From Salminus brasiliensis (Eukaryota > Chordata > Actinopteri > Characiformes > Bryconidae), in assembly GCF_030463535.1 (NCBI RefSeq), contig NC_132900.1:25935456-25999455 (forward strand): 64,000 bases of DNA, read 5' to 3'. Made by a program: the position numbers and the translations under genes. The notes under the pieces are model-generated. The model worked only from the letters and a program-made list of their open reading frames with translations. It did no database searches and was not told the origin of the DNA. Below are positions 24,085 to 36,400 of this stretch, in pieces. Each line of letters opens with the position of its first letter. Within the stretch, counting starts at the first letter, position 1.

Positions 24085-24486
24085 TAATCAGGGAGTGGTG
24101 CTAGTGGTCTCCCTGGCCTTTCAGAGGGTTGTTGTGGGTTTTTTTTAACTGTGTTTTCATCTCTGTTACTGTGATTCTTCTTGTATGCAAGTGGATTATC
24201 TTCTGTCTAATGTCCTCAGAAACATCTACTGAACACTGAAGACTTAATAACACAATGGCTATTTTGACTGGAAATGACATGAGGTAATGACGTTAGTATA
24301 TTCGTCCTTCAAACACGTCCCCTTGGTTCACTGGTTTCACTGGTTCATAGTGTAACGGGTAAAACAGCCCTAAGAAAAGGTCAAAAGTCACCAGGCCTTA
24401 AATTGCCCCAACACTAGTTTTCAGATCCGATCCGGATGTCCCTACTTCAAAGGAGTTCAAAGAGCGTCCCTGGCTGCTGGTCCCTG

Positions 24487-24822
24487 TCAGCGCTGTCTGG
24501 AGAAGAGGTTCCTGAAGGCGTTGTTGTAGTTCTTGTTGAAGGCCGTGTAGATGAGCGGGTTGAAGAACGAGTTGGAGTAGCCGAGCCAGAGAAAGACGCT
24601 TTTCCACACGGGCGGGACATGGCAGGAGAAGAGCGGAGTGACCAGTTCGGTCAGAAAAAACGGGATCCAGCAAAGGACAAACACTCCGATGAGGATTCCC
24701 ACCATCAGTGCCGCCCGCCTTTCCTTCTGCTCCCGCCACGTCTCTCCATCTGTCTGGAACGTGACGGTGGCGTGCCGCACTGTGAAGGCCATCTGAGGCT
24801 GCTGCCGGGACGCCTCCTTTAC
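24487..24822 (-). CDS. htr5a: htr5a coding exon 2 (TM6-TM7 and tail)
   Basis: The exon encodes residues 234-344 and the stop codon. It covers the end of the third intracellular loop, TM6 (CWIPFF), TM7 (NPLIY) and the short C-terminal helix. The exon start after 'ggacag' is chosen because it continues 'AEAVE' with 'VKEAS', the family's conserved junction. Confidence 0.96.
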   Translation of the reverse strand, partial: VKEASRQQPQMAFTVRHATVTFQTDGETWREQKERRAALMVGILIGVFVLCWIPFFLTELVTPLFSCHVPPVWKSVFLWLGYSNSFFNPLIYTAFNKNYNNAFRNLFSRQR

Positions 24823-27186
24823 CTGTCCCAGAAAACACACAAACACACACATATGAAAACCCTGTGGGCTCATATATGTATCACTCATGCATATATACTA
24901 TATGTCCAAATGTTAGTGGACAGCCCTTCTCATTAATGCATTCTGCTATTTTAAATTGCACCCATTGCTGACACAGATGTGCAGCTTGTTGAGTCCCTGT
25001 AGAGAACTACTGCCAATAGAATAGGACTCTCTGGAGCAGATAAACATAAACCTATTAATGCCACTAATGCCAGGCATGCCATGATGCATGCTGCTCCATC
25101 CTATACGTTTGGGATGAGTTGGGGAGTTGGGTATGAGGTGGGGTGGAGATCTTTCAACATCCTAAACTTACTAAAGATCTTGTCACTGAATGCAATTAGT
25201 CCATGCCTGGCATTGGGCATGGTGCCAACAGGTTCACATTTATCTGCTCCAGAGAGTCTACAGGAGTCTATTCTATTGGCAATACTACTTTACAGGGACT
25301 GGATAAGCTGTATGTGTCTGTGCATTTGCACACCTGTGTCAGCAATGGGTGCTTAAAGTAGATAAATGCATTCATTCATTTATTAGAAGGGGTGTCCACA
25401 AACACTTGTATAGTGTATATATGTGTGTGTGTGTTTTTAATATATCACTGTATTGTTATATTGTTTGTTGTGTTCAGGGTTTATAACATCAGGCCTTGGA
25501 GAATACGGCTGAGAATTACTGCTATTCATTTATTGATGTATTTATGTACATGTTAAATGGGCATTAATACTGATACACAACCAAACAGGCTTTACCATTG
25601 TGCTTCACTCTTACCTCACTAACCCAAAGAAATGGTTTTGTAAAAAGCATTTTACTGCTAAGTCGGCACGGTTTGTCCCAAACACACCCACACATACACG
25701 TCTAAAAGCAGGAATAAAGACATACTCGAAAGATTCCAGCGTCCAGTTTTAGTACTTTAAATCTGAGTGGACCACAAGCCGTGTAATCCAGTGGAGACCC
25801 TGTAGGTCCACAGAGGGAACAAAAAAAGCCTTTTAGCCGTTGCAGCCACTGACATCCCCTTAAAGTGCCAGGACATGTTCGGGAACTGACCACATGCTGT
25901 TCAACTTAATGGTGCCCTTGGGGACAACCTGACCTAATAAAAGCGTATTCATTTTAACACAAAGATTAACTTAAATGGTTGCTGAGAACACAGCTAATTA
26001 CAGGGGCTGGAATAATTCCCTGTTGGCGAAGTACAAAGAACGAAACGAGTGAAATAAAACCGTTAGATTGGTGATTCAAGACTCTACAGAGTTCTTACTA
26101 CAGGTACTTTTTTTAAAACCCTGTTAGGTGGTTTTACGTTTTTGAGGTTTGTGTAAAATGTCTAGTTGTTCAAAATCCATTCATTCTTCTTATCCACTTC
26201 TCCTGCTCAGGGTCAGGGTGGGCCCAGAGCCTACCTGGAATCACTGGGCACAAGTGATCGTCTAAGGCTAGACGATACTTCTACAGTGTATACTTCTAAG
26301 GTCTCACAAACATCTATAGAAGTACGACTCAAGCTTTGCTTTTGCCACTCATAAAAATATTCTCCTGTTAACCTAGCGGCCTTGAGTGCAAAATGTCTGT
26401 AGTCAAAACTCAAGATCCTTGTCTGAATAACAGGCCTACAGGTTAAGAAATTTGATTAAACGCTGAAAGGAGAAGACACACACGTACCTCCACAGCTTCA
26501 GCTACTGGCGTAATGGTGTTCATCTTCTTGGACCCGATCCGAAACTTGGCCGCTTTATAAATCTTCCAGTAGACGAAAAGAACCACGCAGAGCGGAAGGT
26601 AGAAGGCCCCAAAGGTGGAGAAGATGGTGTAGGACGGCTCCTGGCTCACCTGGCATTCCATGCCCTCCTCCGAGTACGTCTCCCCCCAGCCAAACAGAGG
26701 AGACAAGGAGATGACCGAGGACAGCAGCCACGTTAGTCCGATCATCACGTTGGAGATCTTTTTCCGGGCCTTCAGCGTGTACTCCAGGTGGCGGGTGATG
26801 GACCAGTAGCGGTCGAGCGCGATGGCCGTCACGTTCCAGATGCTGGCCGTGCAGCACAGCACATCGAAGGAGATCCAAACGTGGCACAGGACTCCGCCCA
26901 GCTTCCATCGCCGGCCATTCAGTTCGTGCACCAGGCTTAGTGGCATGACCAGCGCGGCCACCATCACGTCAGAAATGGCCATGGAGGCCACCAGGTTGTG
27001 CGGGACGCGGTGGAAGGTGCGGACCCTAAGGATGGTAACCAGGACCAGCATGTTCCACACAAACGTGGCCACCACCAGCATGGCCAGCAGAGTGAAGGTC
27101 AGCACGCTGAACACTGTGACCGGCCTGCGGGGGCTGCCATAGGCCGAGCTGTGATTGGAGAAGGCGGAGGAGCTGAAGTTGGTCAT
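24487..27186 (-). CDS. htr5a: 5-hydroxytryptamine receptor 5A (two coding exons)
   Basis: This is a serotonin-gated, Gi/o-coupled class A GPCR of the plasma membrane, which in vertebrates lowers cAMP in neurons. Joining 27186-26488 to 24822-24487 gives 233 + 111 = 344 residues, against 357 in human HTR5A. Visible residues are N-glycosylation sites N3 and N11, Asp73 (TM2), the amine-anchoring Asp108 (TM3), Cys101 and Cys178 (disulfide), DRY at 125-127, CWIP at 284-287 and NPLIY at 321-325. The loop and tail wording 'AEAVE|VKEAS', '[10 protein letters not shown]' and '[16 protein letters not shown]' is specific to the 5A subtype. The single intron lies in the third cytoplasmic loop, phase 0, as in mammals. 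paxip1 lies divergently upstream, as in human. There is no frameshift or missing key residue. Teleosts may carry two 5A paralogues, and which one this is cannot be told here. Confidence 0.97.
24823..26487 (-). other. htr5a: htr5a intron (1,665 bp, phase 0)
   Basis: The donor is GTACGTG and the acceptor is 'ttttctgggacag'. The intron contains a palindromic transposon-derived block at 24897-25420. The remainder has no recognised feature. Cytoplasmic-loop placement matches the position of the mammalian HTR5A intron. Confidence 0.92.
24897..25420. mobile_element. Foldback (inverted-repeat) transposon block in htr5a intron
   Basis: The left arm from about 24900 reads 'tatgtccaaatgttagtgga', 'cccattgctgacacagatgt', 'aataggactctctggagcag' and 'ataaacataaacctatta'. 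The right arm (about 25210-25417) is its reverse complement in the same order from the outside inwards: 'aggggtgtccacaaacactt', 'acctgtgtcagcaatgggtg' and 'tttatctgctccagagagtc'. The two arms of about 200 bp face each other around a 130-bp centre, so the transcript could form a long hairpin. It is derived from the 11588-12120 transposon family. Confidence 0.75.
26488..27186 (-). CDS. htr5a: htr5a coding exon 1 (TM1-TM5)
   Basis: The exon encodes residues 1-233: the N-terminus, TM1-TM5 and the start of the third intracellular loop. It begins at the only in-frame ATG (27186) that gives a full N-terminus with glycosylation sites. It ends in GAG followed by the donor GTACGTG. Codon use is GC-rich in third positions compared with the surrounding AT-rich DNA. 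Confidence 0.96.
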
Positions 27187-27225
27187 GCCAGGAACGCTCT
27201 GGACGCTTACTGGATCCCTTTACAG

Positions 27226-27246
27226 CTGCAATAAGAAAAAAAAAGT
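27226..27246 (-). promoter_or_regulatory. htr5a: Probable 3' splice site in htr5a 5' UTR
   Basis: Read on the minus strand, a pyrimidine tract (TTTTTTTTTCTTATTGCAG) ends at 27226, 39 bases before the start codon. This looks like a genuine U2-type acceptor. It implies at least one non-coding first exon upstream, whose position was not found. Confidence 0.5.
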
Positions 27247-27302
27247 TAGAACTGTCATACAAGCTCATTGTCTGAACCAATCGGAATCCACATAGTCAAG
27301 AC

Positions 27303-28235
27303 TTGAGGTAGACCAATATATGGGTCGGCCGATATATCGGGCCGATATTTGCCATTTTTTAATATATCTGCATCGGCCGATATCTATGTTTAGTAGCGGC
27401 GTTTGAAAAGTCATGTACATCGGTGGGCAGACCTGTGTTATTGGTGGGTTTGACCGAATAATTTGTACCGAACAATGACATTTTAATAAAGCTAACTGCT
27501 CTAGTGTAATACACACATTAACACGTGATTTTTACACAGCGAGTCTGACCGGAGCAGCCATAGTTTCCCAGATAATTTTAGCTTCAAGCATTTGAGTCAA
27601 ACATAAATGAAGAAGAAGTAAAGAATACAGAACAGCTGCTGTGTTACAATCATTACAGCATATCAGCGTCTTTCTCTCTCGCTTGCTGTTTCTCTCTCGC
27701 ACGCATCGTGCACTATATCTCTCTCGCTCTTTCAGAGTGCCTTATCCTCCTTCAACAACCGCAAACTCCAATTTTACTACGACGCGATAAAAACCCAACC
27801 GTGAAATGAGGCACTCTTTGTAGCGACAGGCAAATATGTTGGCTGTGTGGAAGAGACGCCGTACAGGAGAACATGCAGAACAGGGTAGATGTTATTTTTT
27901 TTTTTTTATGCTGCTACATCAATTGCACTGAAGCAGTTTTTTTATGCACAGTTGGTTACTTGAGGACTTGTTTTATATGAAAATCCTAAAAGTTTCTACT
28001 TATAATTATACTATAATTGATTTTTATATATATATATTTCAGTTTAATTCAAATTTATTTATAAAGATGGTTTTAAAAAATGATGTTAAGTTCAGAAATG
28101 TTGTGCATCCACTTTATTAGTGTGACATTTTAGCATGCAAATAAAGCTGAAAACTTCTAGATATCGGCCATTGGCTGACCCTGACCTCTAAACATCGGCA
28201 TCGGTTATTGAAAAACCCATATCGGCTGATATCTA
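27303..28235. mobile_element. hAT-like non-autonomous transposon with 8-bp TSD
   Basis: Imperfect terminal inverted repeats begin 'ttgaggtagaccaatatat' on the left and 'tagatatcagccgatat' on the right (reverse complement). GGCCGATAT-rich subterminal motifs occur at both ends. The element is flanked by a perfect 8-bp direct repeat GTCAAGAC (27295-27302 and 28236-28243), the duplication length made by hAT transposases. The 933-bp interior holds no transposase. It sits between the htr5a 5' UTR acceptor and the 28244-28780 minisatellite. Confidence 0.8.
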
Positions 28236-28243
28236 GTCAAGAC

Positions 28244-28785
28244 CGAACAAATCAAATTCTCCTTTTCAATTGGGGCCTGAAACAGATGTTCAATCTCAGT
28301 AATAACCAATTGAAATGTCCTTTTCACTTGGGGCAGGACAACAGGCCTTCATTCACAGTGAATGAACCAATGAAATTCTGCTTTTTTAGATGGGGCAGGA
28401 CAACAGATGTTCAAATCTCAGGGAATGAACCAATCAAAATATTCTTTCTACATTTGGGGCATGAAACAGATGGTCAATCACTGACAACCAATCGAAATGT
28501 CTACTTCTCTTAGGGGCAACAAACAGTCAATCTCACTGACTGAACCAATCAAATTCTGCTTTTTAGTTGGTCGCAGAACAACAAACAGGCGATCTCGATG
28601 AATGGGCCAATTAAAATATCCTTTTACAGTTAGGGGCGGGACAACAGACAGTCAAACTTATCGACTGAACCAACCATAGTCTCCTTTTCAGTGGGCAGGG
28701 GGCAGGACAACAAACAGGTAATCTCAGTTACAGAACAACGGTCGGGAGAACAGGTAGTTAAACTCATTGACTGAACCAGAATCGC
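28244..28785. repeat. ~60-bp minisatellite with CCAAT in most units
   Basis: About nine imperfect units follow the pattern 'tgaaccaatcaaattc', 'tccttttcagttggggc', 'aggacaacagac', 'atctcactga'. The sequence just left of the hAT element ('tgtctgaaccaatcggaatc', about 27270) looks like one more unit, so the transposon inserted into or beside the array. Most units keep a CCAAT/CCAATCA pentamer. Confidence 0.85.
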
Positions 28786-29484
28786 ACACATACTTGTTTT
28801 TACTGTGATTAACAAACTAATGCGTTTTAAAATGATTAAAATATTAATTTGAAATTCTATTCAAGATTTTGTATAAAGCTTAATGCTTACTGGCTCATAT
28901 GCTTGCTTCCAGATACTAATACAGCTGATGAGTTAGATATTAAATAAAGTCAGAGACACAACATTGTTTGATACTCAGCTAATAGGTACCCAGCCCAACC
29001 CTGGAATGAACATCTTTTAAACAACAAATCACCTGATAATAAAAGTTTTATCTCCTCCAGGTGACCCAGAAAACCAGGCGAGAGTAAGACATTCACATCA
29101 GACTTCTAAAAGGAAAATAGAGCAGTCATAGTGAGATAAAAATACATCATGATGTGACATTAGCAATATTTTTAGCTGAAGCGACACCCCAGCCAGCGTC
29201 TCTGGTGTGCCAGGCTGATTTACTCTCACTTTTGGAGACGCGTCAGCCTGACTGACACTGGAGCTCCTGTCAATTTAGAACAGAGGAAGAGCCGGGAAGC
29301 CGCGAGGAAACAGAAATAACACCTTTCTCAAAGATTCCCCCGGAAAAGGAGATGCAGGATGAGCTAGAGACAGTTTCCCACGTTCATTAAGTCAATAAAA
29401 TGTAGATATCTAGACACCACTTACTTACACAGCACTTACACAGCTTATATATTCTCCATAATAAAGCACTGATCAATAGAACGG
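28786..29484. other. Non-coding spacer upstream of htr5a
   Basis: Unique non-coding sequence with no recognised element. It could hold the htr5a promoter or a 5' UTR exon, but no start site is identifiable. Confidence 0.35.
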
Positions 29485-29700
29485 GGTGCTCTTGAGCAGC
29501 TGTAAGCACATAACCCCAAGGTCCCTGTGTCTTACGCCTAGGGTGGGCTAGAGGGGTATACAGCCACCCAGCATTGGCAGCAGTGGAGCTCCTGGAGTGA
29601 TTAAGCTCTATCCAGTACCTTTGGGATGAGCTGGAGTGGCAGAACTAATCATCCACAGCTTGAGGATAAAAATGAATTATTAAATAATAATAATAATAAT
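29485..29700. mobile_element. DNA-transposon fragment plus (AAT)n
   Basis: The fragment has 'ggctagaggggtatacagcc', 'cagcattggcagcagtggag' and 'ctttgggatgagctggagtg', matching the 11588-12120 family. A short AAT run follows at about 29680-29705. Confidence 0.55.
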
Positions 29701-29704
29701 AATA

Positions 29705-30135
29705 ATTACTTAAGAATCTGAGCCAACTTCTGATGACAAGACGACTGGAGGGTCAGAACATCTCCAAAACATCAGGCAGGTCTTGTACCAGGTCAGTACC
29801 TACCAAAAGTGCTCCAAGGAAGGACAACAGGTAAACTGGCGACAGGGTCCTGGGTAATGCTATGGAGGCCCCACCTACCAAGTGCTGAGAGGTCAGTACC
29901 TACCAAAAGTGCTCCAAGGAAGGACAACAGGTAAACTGGCGACAGGGTCCTGGGTAATGCTATGGAGGCCCCACCTCACAACTTACAGGACGTCTTAAAG
30001 GATCTGCTTCTCTCGTTAGTCTTGGTGCCAGACACCACAGGACACCTTCCGAGGTCTTATGGAGTCCAGGCCTCGACACGTCAGAGCTGTTCTGGTGGGC
30101 CCAATATTAGGCAGGTGGTTTTAACCTGAAGGCTG
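29705..30135 (+). mobile_element. Tc1-like deletion derivative with internal duplication
   Basis: The segment has 'ctccaaaacatcaggcaggt' followed by 'gtcagtacctaccaaaagtg', then the transposase 3' end. A block of about 100 bp ('tgctccaaggaaggacaaca' through 'tatggaggccccacct') occurs twice in tandem at about 29790-29880 and 29893-29985. The duplication is unique to this copy. Confidence 0.65.
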
Positions 30136-31025
30136 ATCGGTGTGTACGTCCACCTTCTTCGGCTTCTACCGCTATCAGCTGAGACCTGTCTGCTTTATGC
30201 TAATTTCTCAGCTGCCTCAGTTATCTGGACCGTTTGGTCAGTGTGCTGTTGGGCATCCAGGCAGTGTGTTTAAAGGGCATTTCACTTTTTTTTAAGATTT
30301 ATTTTTCTCTAACTCATTTTCAGCACCAAAGCAAACGACTTCACAGTAACTCAGCGAGGTAGCTGCTCTTTCTGCTGTCTGCTGATTCACACTGGGTTAT
30401 AAAAAAAAAAAAAGTATGTTTTAATGGGTTCCACTGTGGAAAATGAATTACACATCCAATCCTGGCTTTCCAAATCCAGATTAAGCCTATGGTTAATTTA
30501 TGAAGACTTTTTCCACTGAGAATCTGCACTGAGAGGCTGCAGAATTCAGGCTGGGACATGGTCTAACGTGAGTCAGAGAAAGTGTCACAGGGGTGTAACG
30601 ATACATTTGTTTGAATGTTCGATTCGATTTCCAATTCTGAGGTCAAGAAAAGGTCTGATTTTGGATGATGTGTTAAAATGACTGTAATTATATACTGCAC
30701 TAAAAGCAAAGCACGAGTCTTCGTGCTTTGGCGATCATTTGGCGTCGGATCACCCTGGTAATGGTTAATGCCAGGTGTGAAGATGACTGTACTTGTACTG
30801 TACTGTACTAGTTTTTACTCGCTTGTAGCTCATATTAGGACAATTTCAGTGCTTGGTAAGCCTCCTAGTACCAAAATAGATCCCAAAAATTAGAATTCCA
30901 GGCCTCTTCAGAAAACTCCTGTTATTTGAGCCTGGATATGTCCGTAACATAAGCCTCACGTCCCTCCTTACCCACTTTACACTGATAGGCTGCAACCACA
31001 TGCCTAGTTTAGATCACTAACATGC
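30136..31025. other. Gene-free spacer
   Basis: No coding homology was found. It contains a short A-run (about 30405) and nothing else recognised. Confidence 0.4.
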
Positions 31026-31030
31026 ATTCA

Positions 31031-31032
<2 letters not shown>

Positions 31033-31107
<75 letters not shown>

Positions 31108-31175
31108 AAGAAAGGCGTATCAGCATTGGTGCCACGCTTCGATATGCTGATATGCTGATATGCTGATATGCTGAT
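31033..31175. repeat. (TA)n microsatellite and 10-bp GATATGCT repeat
   Basis: A pure TA run occupies about 31035-31102. After a 30-bp gap, 'gatatgctgatatgctgata' repeats with a period near 9-10 bases (31140-31175). Confidence 0.9.
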
Positions 31176-31595
31176 ATTGTTACACCATCACACACAGCAT
31201 GAAGGCTCTTCTTCACATGCAGTTTTGCAGAAGCCTGGAGCCTCAATGATTTTGAAAGACTTTGCTGAGCCTTCGTCTCGTCAGCTCTGTTCAGCTGCCC
31301 GGTGTTTGCATTTTGATGTGCATCCTGCAGGGAGAAAGTGAGCCTTTGATGATTTATTCATGTCTAAAGTGTGTCACTGAACGGCTTAAACCCATATTTT
31401 CGTTCAGGTTCACCCAAAAAAGCCCCCCCCCCACTTCATTACTTTCTAATGGCCTTGAATTTGGAAAGCCAGTCCAAGCTAGAAAAACACGACTAAGCTG
31501 CCAGTTAGATTTGGCTATATCTGTATCAGTGGGTTGGTGTGAAATGCTCTGGTCTAGAGAAACCTGGCGCGTCAGAAATGTTCACAGTGGTCTGT

Positions 31596-31805
31596 GGCAG
31601 TGGTGGCTCAGTGGCCAGAGCACCGATAACAGGGTTGTGGGTTCGATACTCTGCAAGCTGACACTGTTGGGCCCTTCAGCAAGTCCCTGAGATAGCTGCC
31701 CACTGCTCTAGGCATGTGTGCTCACTGTCACTGTGTGTATACGGATGGGTTAAATTCCATCTGTGTCCAACACTAATGGTGAATGGTTGTCTTTTGTCTT
31801 GTCTT
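31596..31805 (+). mobile_element. tRNA-derived SINE, diverged copy
   Basis: The segment has 'cagtggtggctcagtggcca', 'taacagggttgtgggttcga' and 'ctgttgggcccttcagcaag', matching the SINE at 3983-4315 in order. It has several deletions. Confidence 0.75.
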
Positions 31806-33285
31806 GCTGGACTGGGCTGGACTGGACTGGACTGGGGAAATTCTGGGGGAAAGGGCTGAAGCAGTCACTAAAGTGCAGAAGACCGGTGAACTAGCGGTCA
31901 CTGCAGTTCTTAAACTACAGTACTTTGGACATCTGACAGTGATATTTTAAGAAAATTAACTGTACCTATTGTTATTCAAAAATATACATCCACTCACTGT
32001 AACTACGGTACCAGACTGTAGCGGGCTAGGCTAGTCTAGCCTGAAGTTCAGGGCTGAATTTAATTCCTAGCCCTTCTCTGACAGTGGTGGTGAACGGAGC
32101 CAGATCTACAGAATTTAACGCCTCTAAAAGCTTAGAAAAAAGGGTATTTACACCAAATTAGACAAATCAGACACTGTTTTACCACAGTTTTAAGAAGATG
32201 TTGCCATATTCATTGGGGAGGTCTACATGCAGGGTGTTGTGAGGCTTAAAATAGTCCCACTTTTTCAGATTTCTTCAAATGTACCATGATTTTCCCACCA
32301 TGAATATTTCACATAATACTCAGAAGATACATATTATTTGGACTGGTGGGTTTGGATGGTAAATACAATGTAATATTGTGTATTTGTGTTGTAGTCACAA
32401 CAACACTGTATAATGATAAATCCAAGTTGTTAAGGGGTTCTAAAATGAACCACAATTTCACACCGCTGTTTACATCTCGACCACTAAAATTATAGTTGTG
32501 ATTTCTCCTGAATTTCTTAGGTAAGGCCTGGACCACCAGCACTATTACCAGCTCTGAAGAAGCTGCTGCAGTACAGACCTGTGAATACGCTGCTTGGGGC
32601 GTGCTACATATCTAGCCCCCACACTGGATATTGCTCTGGGACCTGTGTTGCTGGACAGAGACTCTATAAGCACTCAAGGACGACCAGCTTGGAAGGACCA
32701 GTGAGCCAAAACTCTGTATTTCTCTATCGCTACACTGCAGACGGAACTGAGGGTAAATTAGATTTACCTTTTTTTTATTTTATTTATTTATTTATTTTTT
32801 TAACATGCCACCTGCCCTTTACCCTGTTCCAAACGGACCAGCAATAATGGTCCAGAATTGCCTGGAATGAAATCATAGCATACAGAACATTTTGTTACAG
32901 CGACTTTCACATTACAGGGTTTTCTATACAGTCTTCACGATCACACATTAGTGTACCGGGTGCTGCTCTGAGTGCGAATGTGGTCTTTTAAAAATGATAT
33001 GCGTGTGTGTGGGTGGCTCTAACCCACACTGACACCACCATCTACCCTTCATCAAATCTTGAACGCCCAGCGCCCTCGCTGCTGAGTCATTACTTTAATG
33101 ACTGCTCAAAGCGCCCAGGCTGGAGTGGACAGAAGCATGGACCACCACTGAACAGCTAGTGATCCTGCAGAGCCTCAGAGACCTCGCTGCGTTCAGATCA
33201 GCACGCTTCACAGCCTGGAACAACTCGTGAGGTTGATATTTAATTCATACATAGATGTGCAAATGTATACAGTGTTGTAATTAGC
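31806..33285. other. Gene-free spacer
   Basis: 32085-32470 shares an unclassified dispersed repeat with 17860-18110. 32765-32805 is T-rich low-complexity sequence. No gene was recognised. Confidence 0.45.
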
Positions 33286-33414
33286 ATAATCAACAGTACC
33301 ATAACATTATCATGTCTGATTAACTTATGTCAAAATGAACATAGCTGAACATTACCGTAACCCATTATTCAATATATTATATATTATGCCGTAATCATAT
33401 AATAAACGTATATG

Positions 33415-33423
33415 TATACACAT

Positions 33424-33483
<60 letters not shown>

Positions 33484-33495
33484 TTGTGTGTGTGT
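33415..33495. repeat. (CA)n(TA)n(GT)n compound microsatellite
   Basis: A run of alternating purine-pyrimidine goes from CA through TA to TG. It is near-palindromic overall. Confidence 0.9.
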
Positions 33496-33499
33496 AATC

Positions 33500-36400
33500 A
33501 TATAAGCTTAAGTGATACTTGATATTGATACTAGCATTTTATAACACAGCTAACTGATAAGCTTAATCATTATAATCGTATCATAATAATAATAAGTCTA
33601 TATAATTTATATTTCATTATCTAATTAGCTTATATGTAAACATTAACATTATCATCATAGAGTTTTTGTAATGACCAATTATCTTAGCATAGCTTATATG
33701 CATATCTTATAGCTTATAGCTTTGGCAATTAGTTCGATTGTCAATTAATATGTTAACATCATAACTCATTAATCCATACGTTAACATTATCCTAACTCAT
33801 ATTATATAACAGTTTAAGAACTGATTAACTTAGCATAACTGATAGCTTATATGTTGGCTGCATATTTATAACATCAGTTTATAAAAATATTACTGTTTAG
33901 ACGACCATAATCTTGACCTCTATTATGTCTAACATCATTATAACTGATTAGCTCATATGCTAACAGTATCATATTTCATTAATATATTTGCACTATCAGA
34001 ACCAATTAGACTGACATTATCATAATTTATATTTTAACACTATTGTATTAGATTAGCATTTTTATATGATCTTAACTGATTAGCTAGTATGTTAACATTA
34101 TCATAACTGATTAGTTCATAAGTTAACATTATCAAATTCCATTCATGTTTGCATGATCATAACCAATTAGACATACATTATCATAACGTACATAATATTA
34201 TAGCATGTTTTGTAATAAATTAGCATCTTTATATGATCATAACTGATTAAATCATATGCTAACATTATCATATCGATTATTCCATTAATCTATGTTTGTA
34301 TGATCAGAACCACCTAGACTGACATTATCATGACGCATATCGTAGATTTTAAAACATTTTGTAATAGATTAGAATTTTTATATGATCTTAACTGATTAGC
34401 TCTTGTTAACAATATCTTAACTGATCATCTCACATGCTAAAATTATTTATATATATATTATATTTCATTAATCTATGAGTGCATACCCAATTATACTGAC
34501 ATATCATAATTAATATCTTATTTTTAAACATGTTTTGTAATAGATTTGCATCTTAGATGATCTTAACTGATTAGCATCTATGTTGACATGATCATAGCTG
34601 ATTAGCTCCTGTTATAATTGATTAGCTCTGATTGATTAGAACTGATAGTTTAACACATTTTGTAATAGATTAGCATCTTTATACAATCTTAACTGATTAG
34701 CCTGTACGTTAACATTATCATATTTCATTAATCTATGTGTGCATGATCATAACCAATTAGACTGACATTATCATAATTTACCTTATTTTTAACATGTTTT
34801 GTAATAGATAAGCATCTTTATACAATCTTAACCGATTAGCCTGTATGTTAACATTATCATAACTGATTAGCTTATATGCTAACATTATCATATTTCATTA
34901 ATCTATGTGCATGATTAAAGCAAATTAGACTGACATTATCAAGACTTATATCTTATATTTTGACATGTTTTGTAATAGATTAGCATCTTTATACAATCTT
35001 AACTGATTAGCCTATGTTAACATTATCATAATTAACTCATATGCTAACATTATCATATTTCATTAATCTATGTGTGCATGATTATAACAAATAAGACTGA
35101 CAGTATCATAATTTACCTTATATTTTAACATGTTTTGTAATAGATTAGCATCTTTATACAATCTTAACCGATTAGCCTGTATGTTAACATATTCATAACT
35201 GATTATCTCATATTATCTCATATCTCCAATTAGACTGACATTATTAAAATTTACCTTATTTTTTAACATGTTTTGTAATAGATTAGCATCTTTATACAAT
35301 CATAACTGATTAGCCCATATGCTAACATTATCATATTTCATTAATCTGTGTGCATGATTAAAACAAATTAGACTGACATTATCAAGACTTATATCTTATA
35401 TTTTAACGTTAGCATCATTAGCATCTTTATACAATCATAACTCATTAGCCTGTATGTTAACATTATCATACCTGATTAGCTTATATGCTAATCATATTTG
35501 CATGATTATAACCAATTAGACTGACAGTATTAAGACTTATATCTTATATTTTAACACATTTTGTAATAGATTAGCATCTTTATACAATCATAACTGATTA
35601 GCTCATATGCTAACATTATCATATTTCACTAATCTATGTGCATGATTAAAACAAATTAGACTGACATTATCATAATTTACCTTATATTTTAACACATTTT
35701 GTAATAGATTAGCATATTTATATGATCTTAACTGATTAGCCTATATGTTAACATTATCATAACTGATTAGCTCATATGCTAACATTATCATATTTGCATG
35801 ATTATAACCAATTAGACTGACATTATCAAGACTTATGTCTTATATTTTAACATGTCTTGTAATAGATTAGCATCTTTATACAATCTTAACCGATTAGCCT
35901 ATGTTAACATTATCATAATTAACTCATATGCTAACATTATCATATTTCATTAATCTATGTGTGCATGATCATAACAAATAAGACTGACAGTATCATAATT
36001 TACCTTATATTTTAACATGTTTTGTAATAGATTAGCATCTTTATACAATCTTAACCGATTAGCCTGTATGTTAACATATTCATAACTGATTATCTCATAT
36101 GCAAACATTATCATATTTCATTAATCTGTGTGTGCATGATCATAACCAATTAGACTGACATTATTAAAATTTACCTTATATTTTAACATGTTTTGTAATA
36201 GATAAGCATCTTTATACAATCATAACTGATTAGCTCATATGCTAACATTATCATATTTGCATAATTATAACAAATTAGACTGACAGTATTAAGACTTATA
36301 TCTTATAGTTTAACGTTAGCATCATAAGCATCTTTATACAATCATAACTGATTAGCCTGTATGTTAACATTATCATACCTGATTAGCTTATATGCTAACA

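Noticed and set aside
24398-24936. Open frames of 150 and 166 codons overlapping htr5a exon 2 in other frames
   Set aside because: Shadows of a conserved GC-rich coding exon. The receptor frame has the GPCR motifs.
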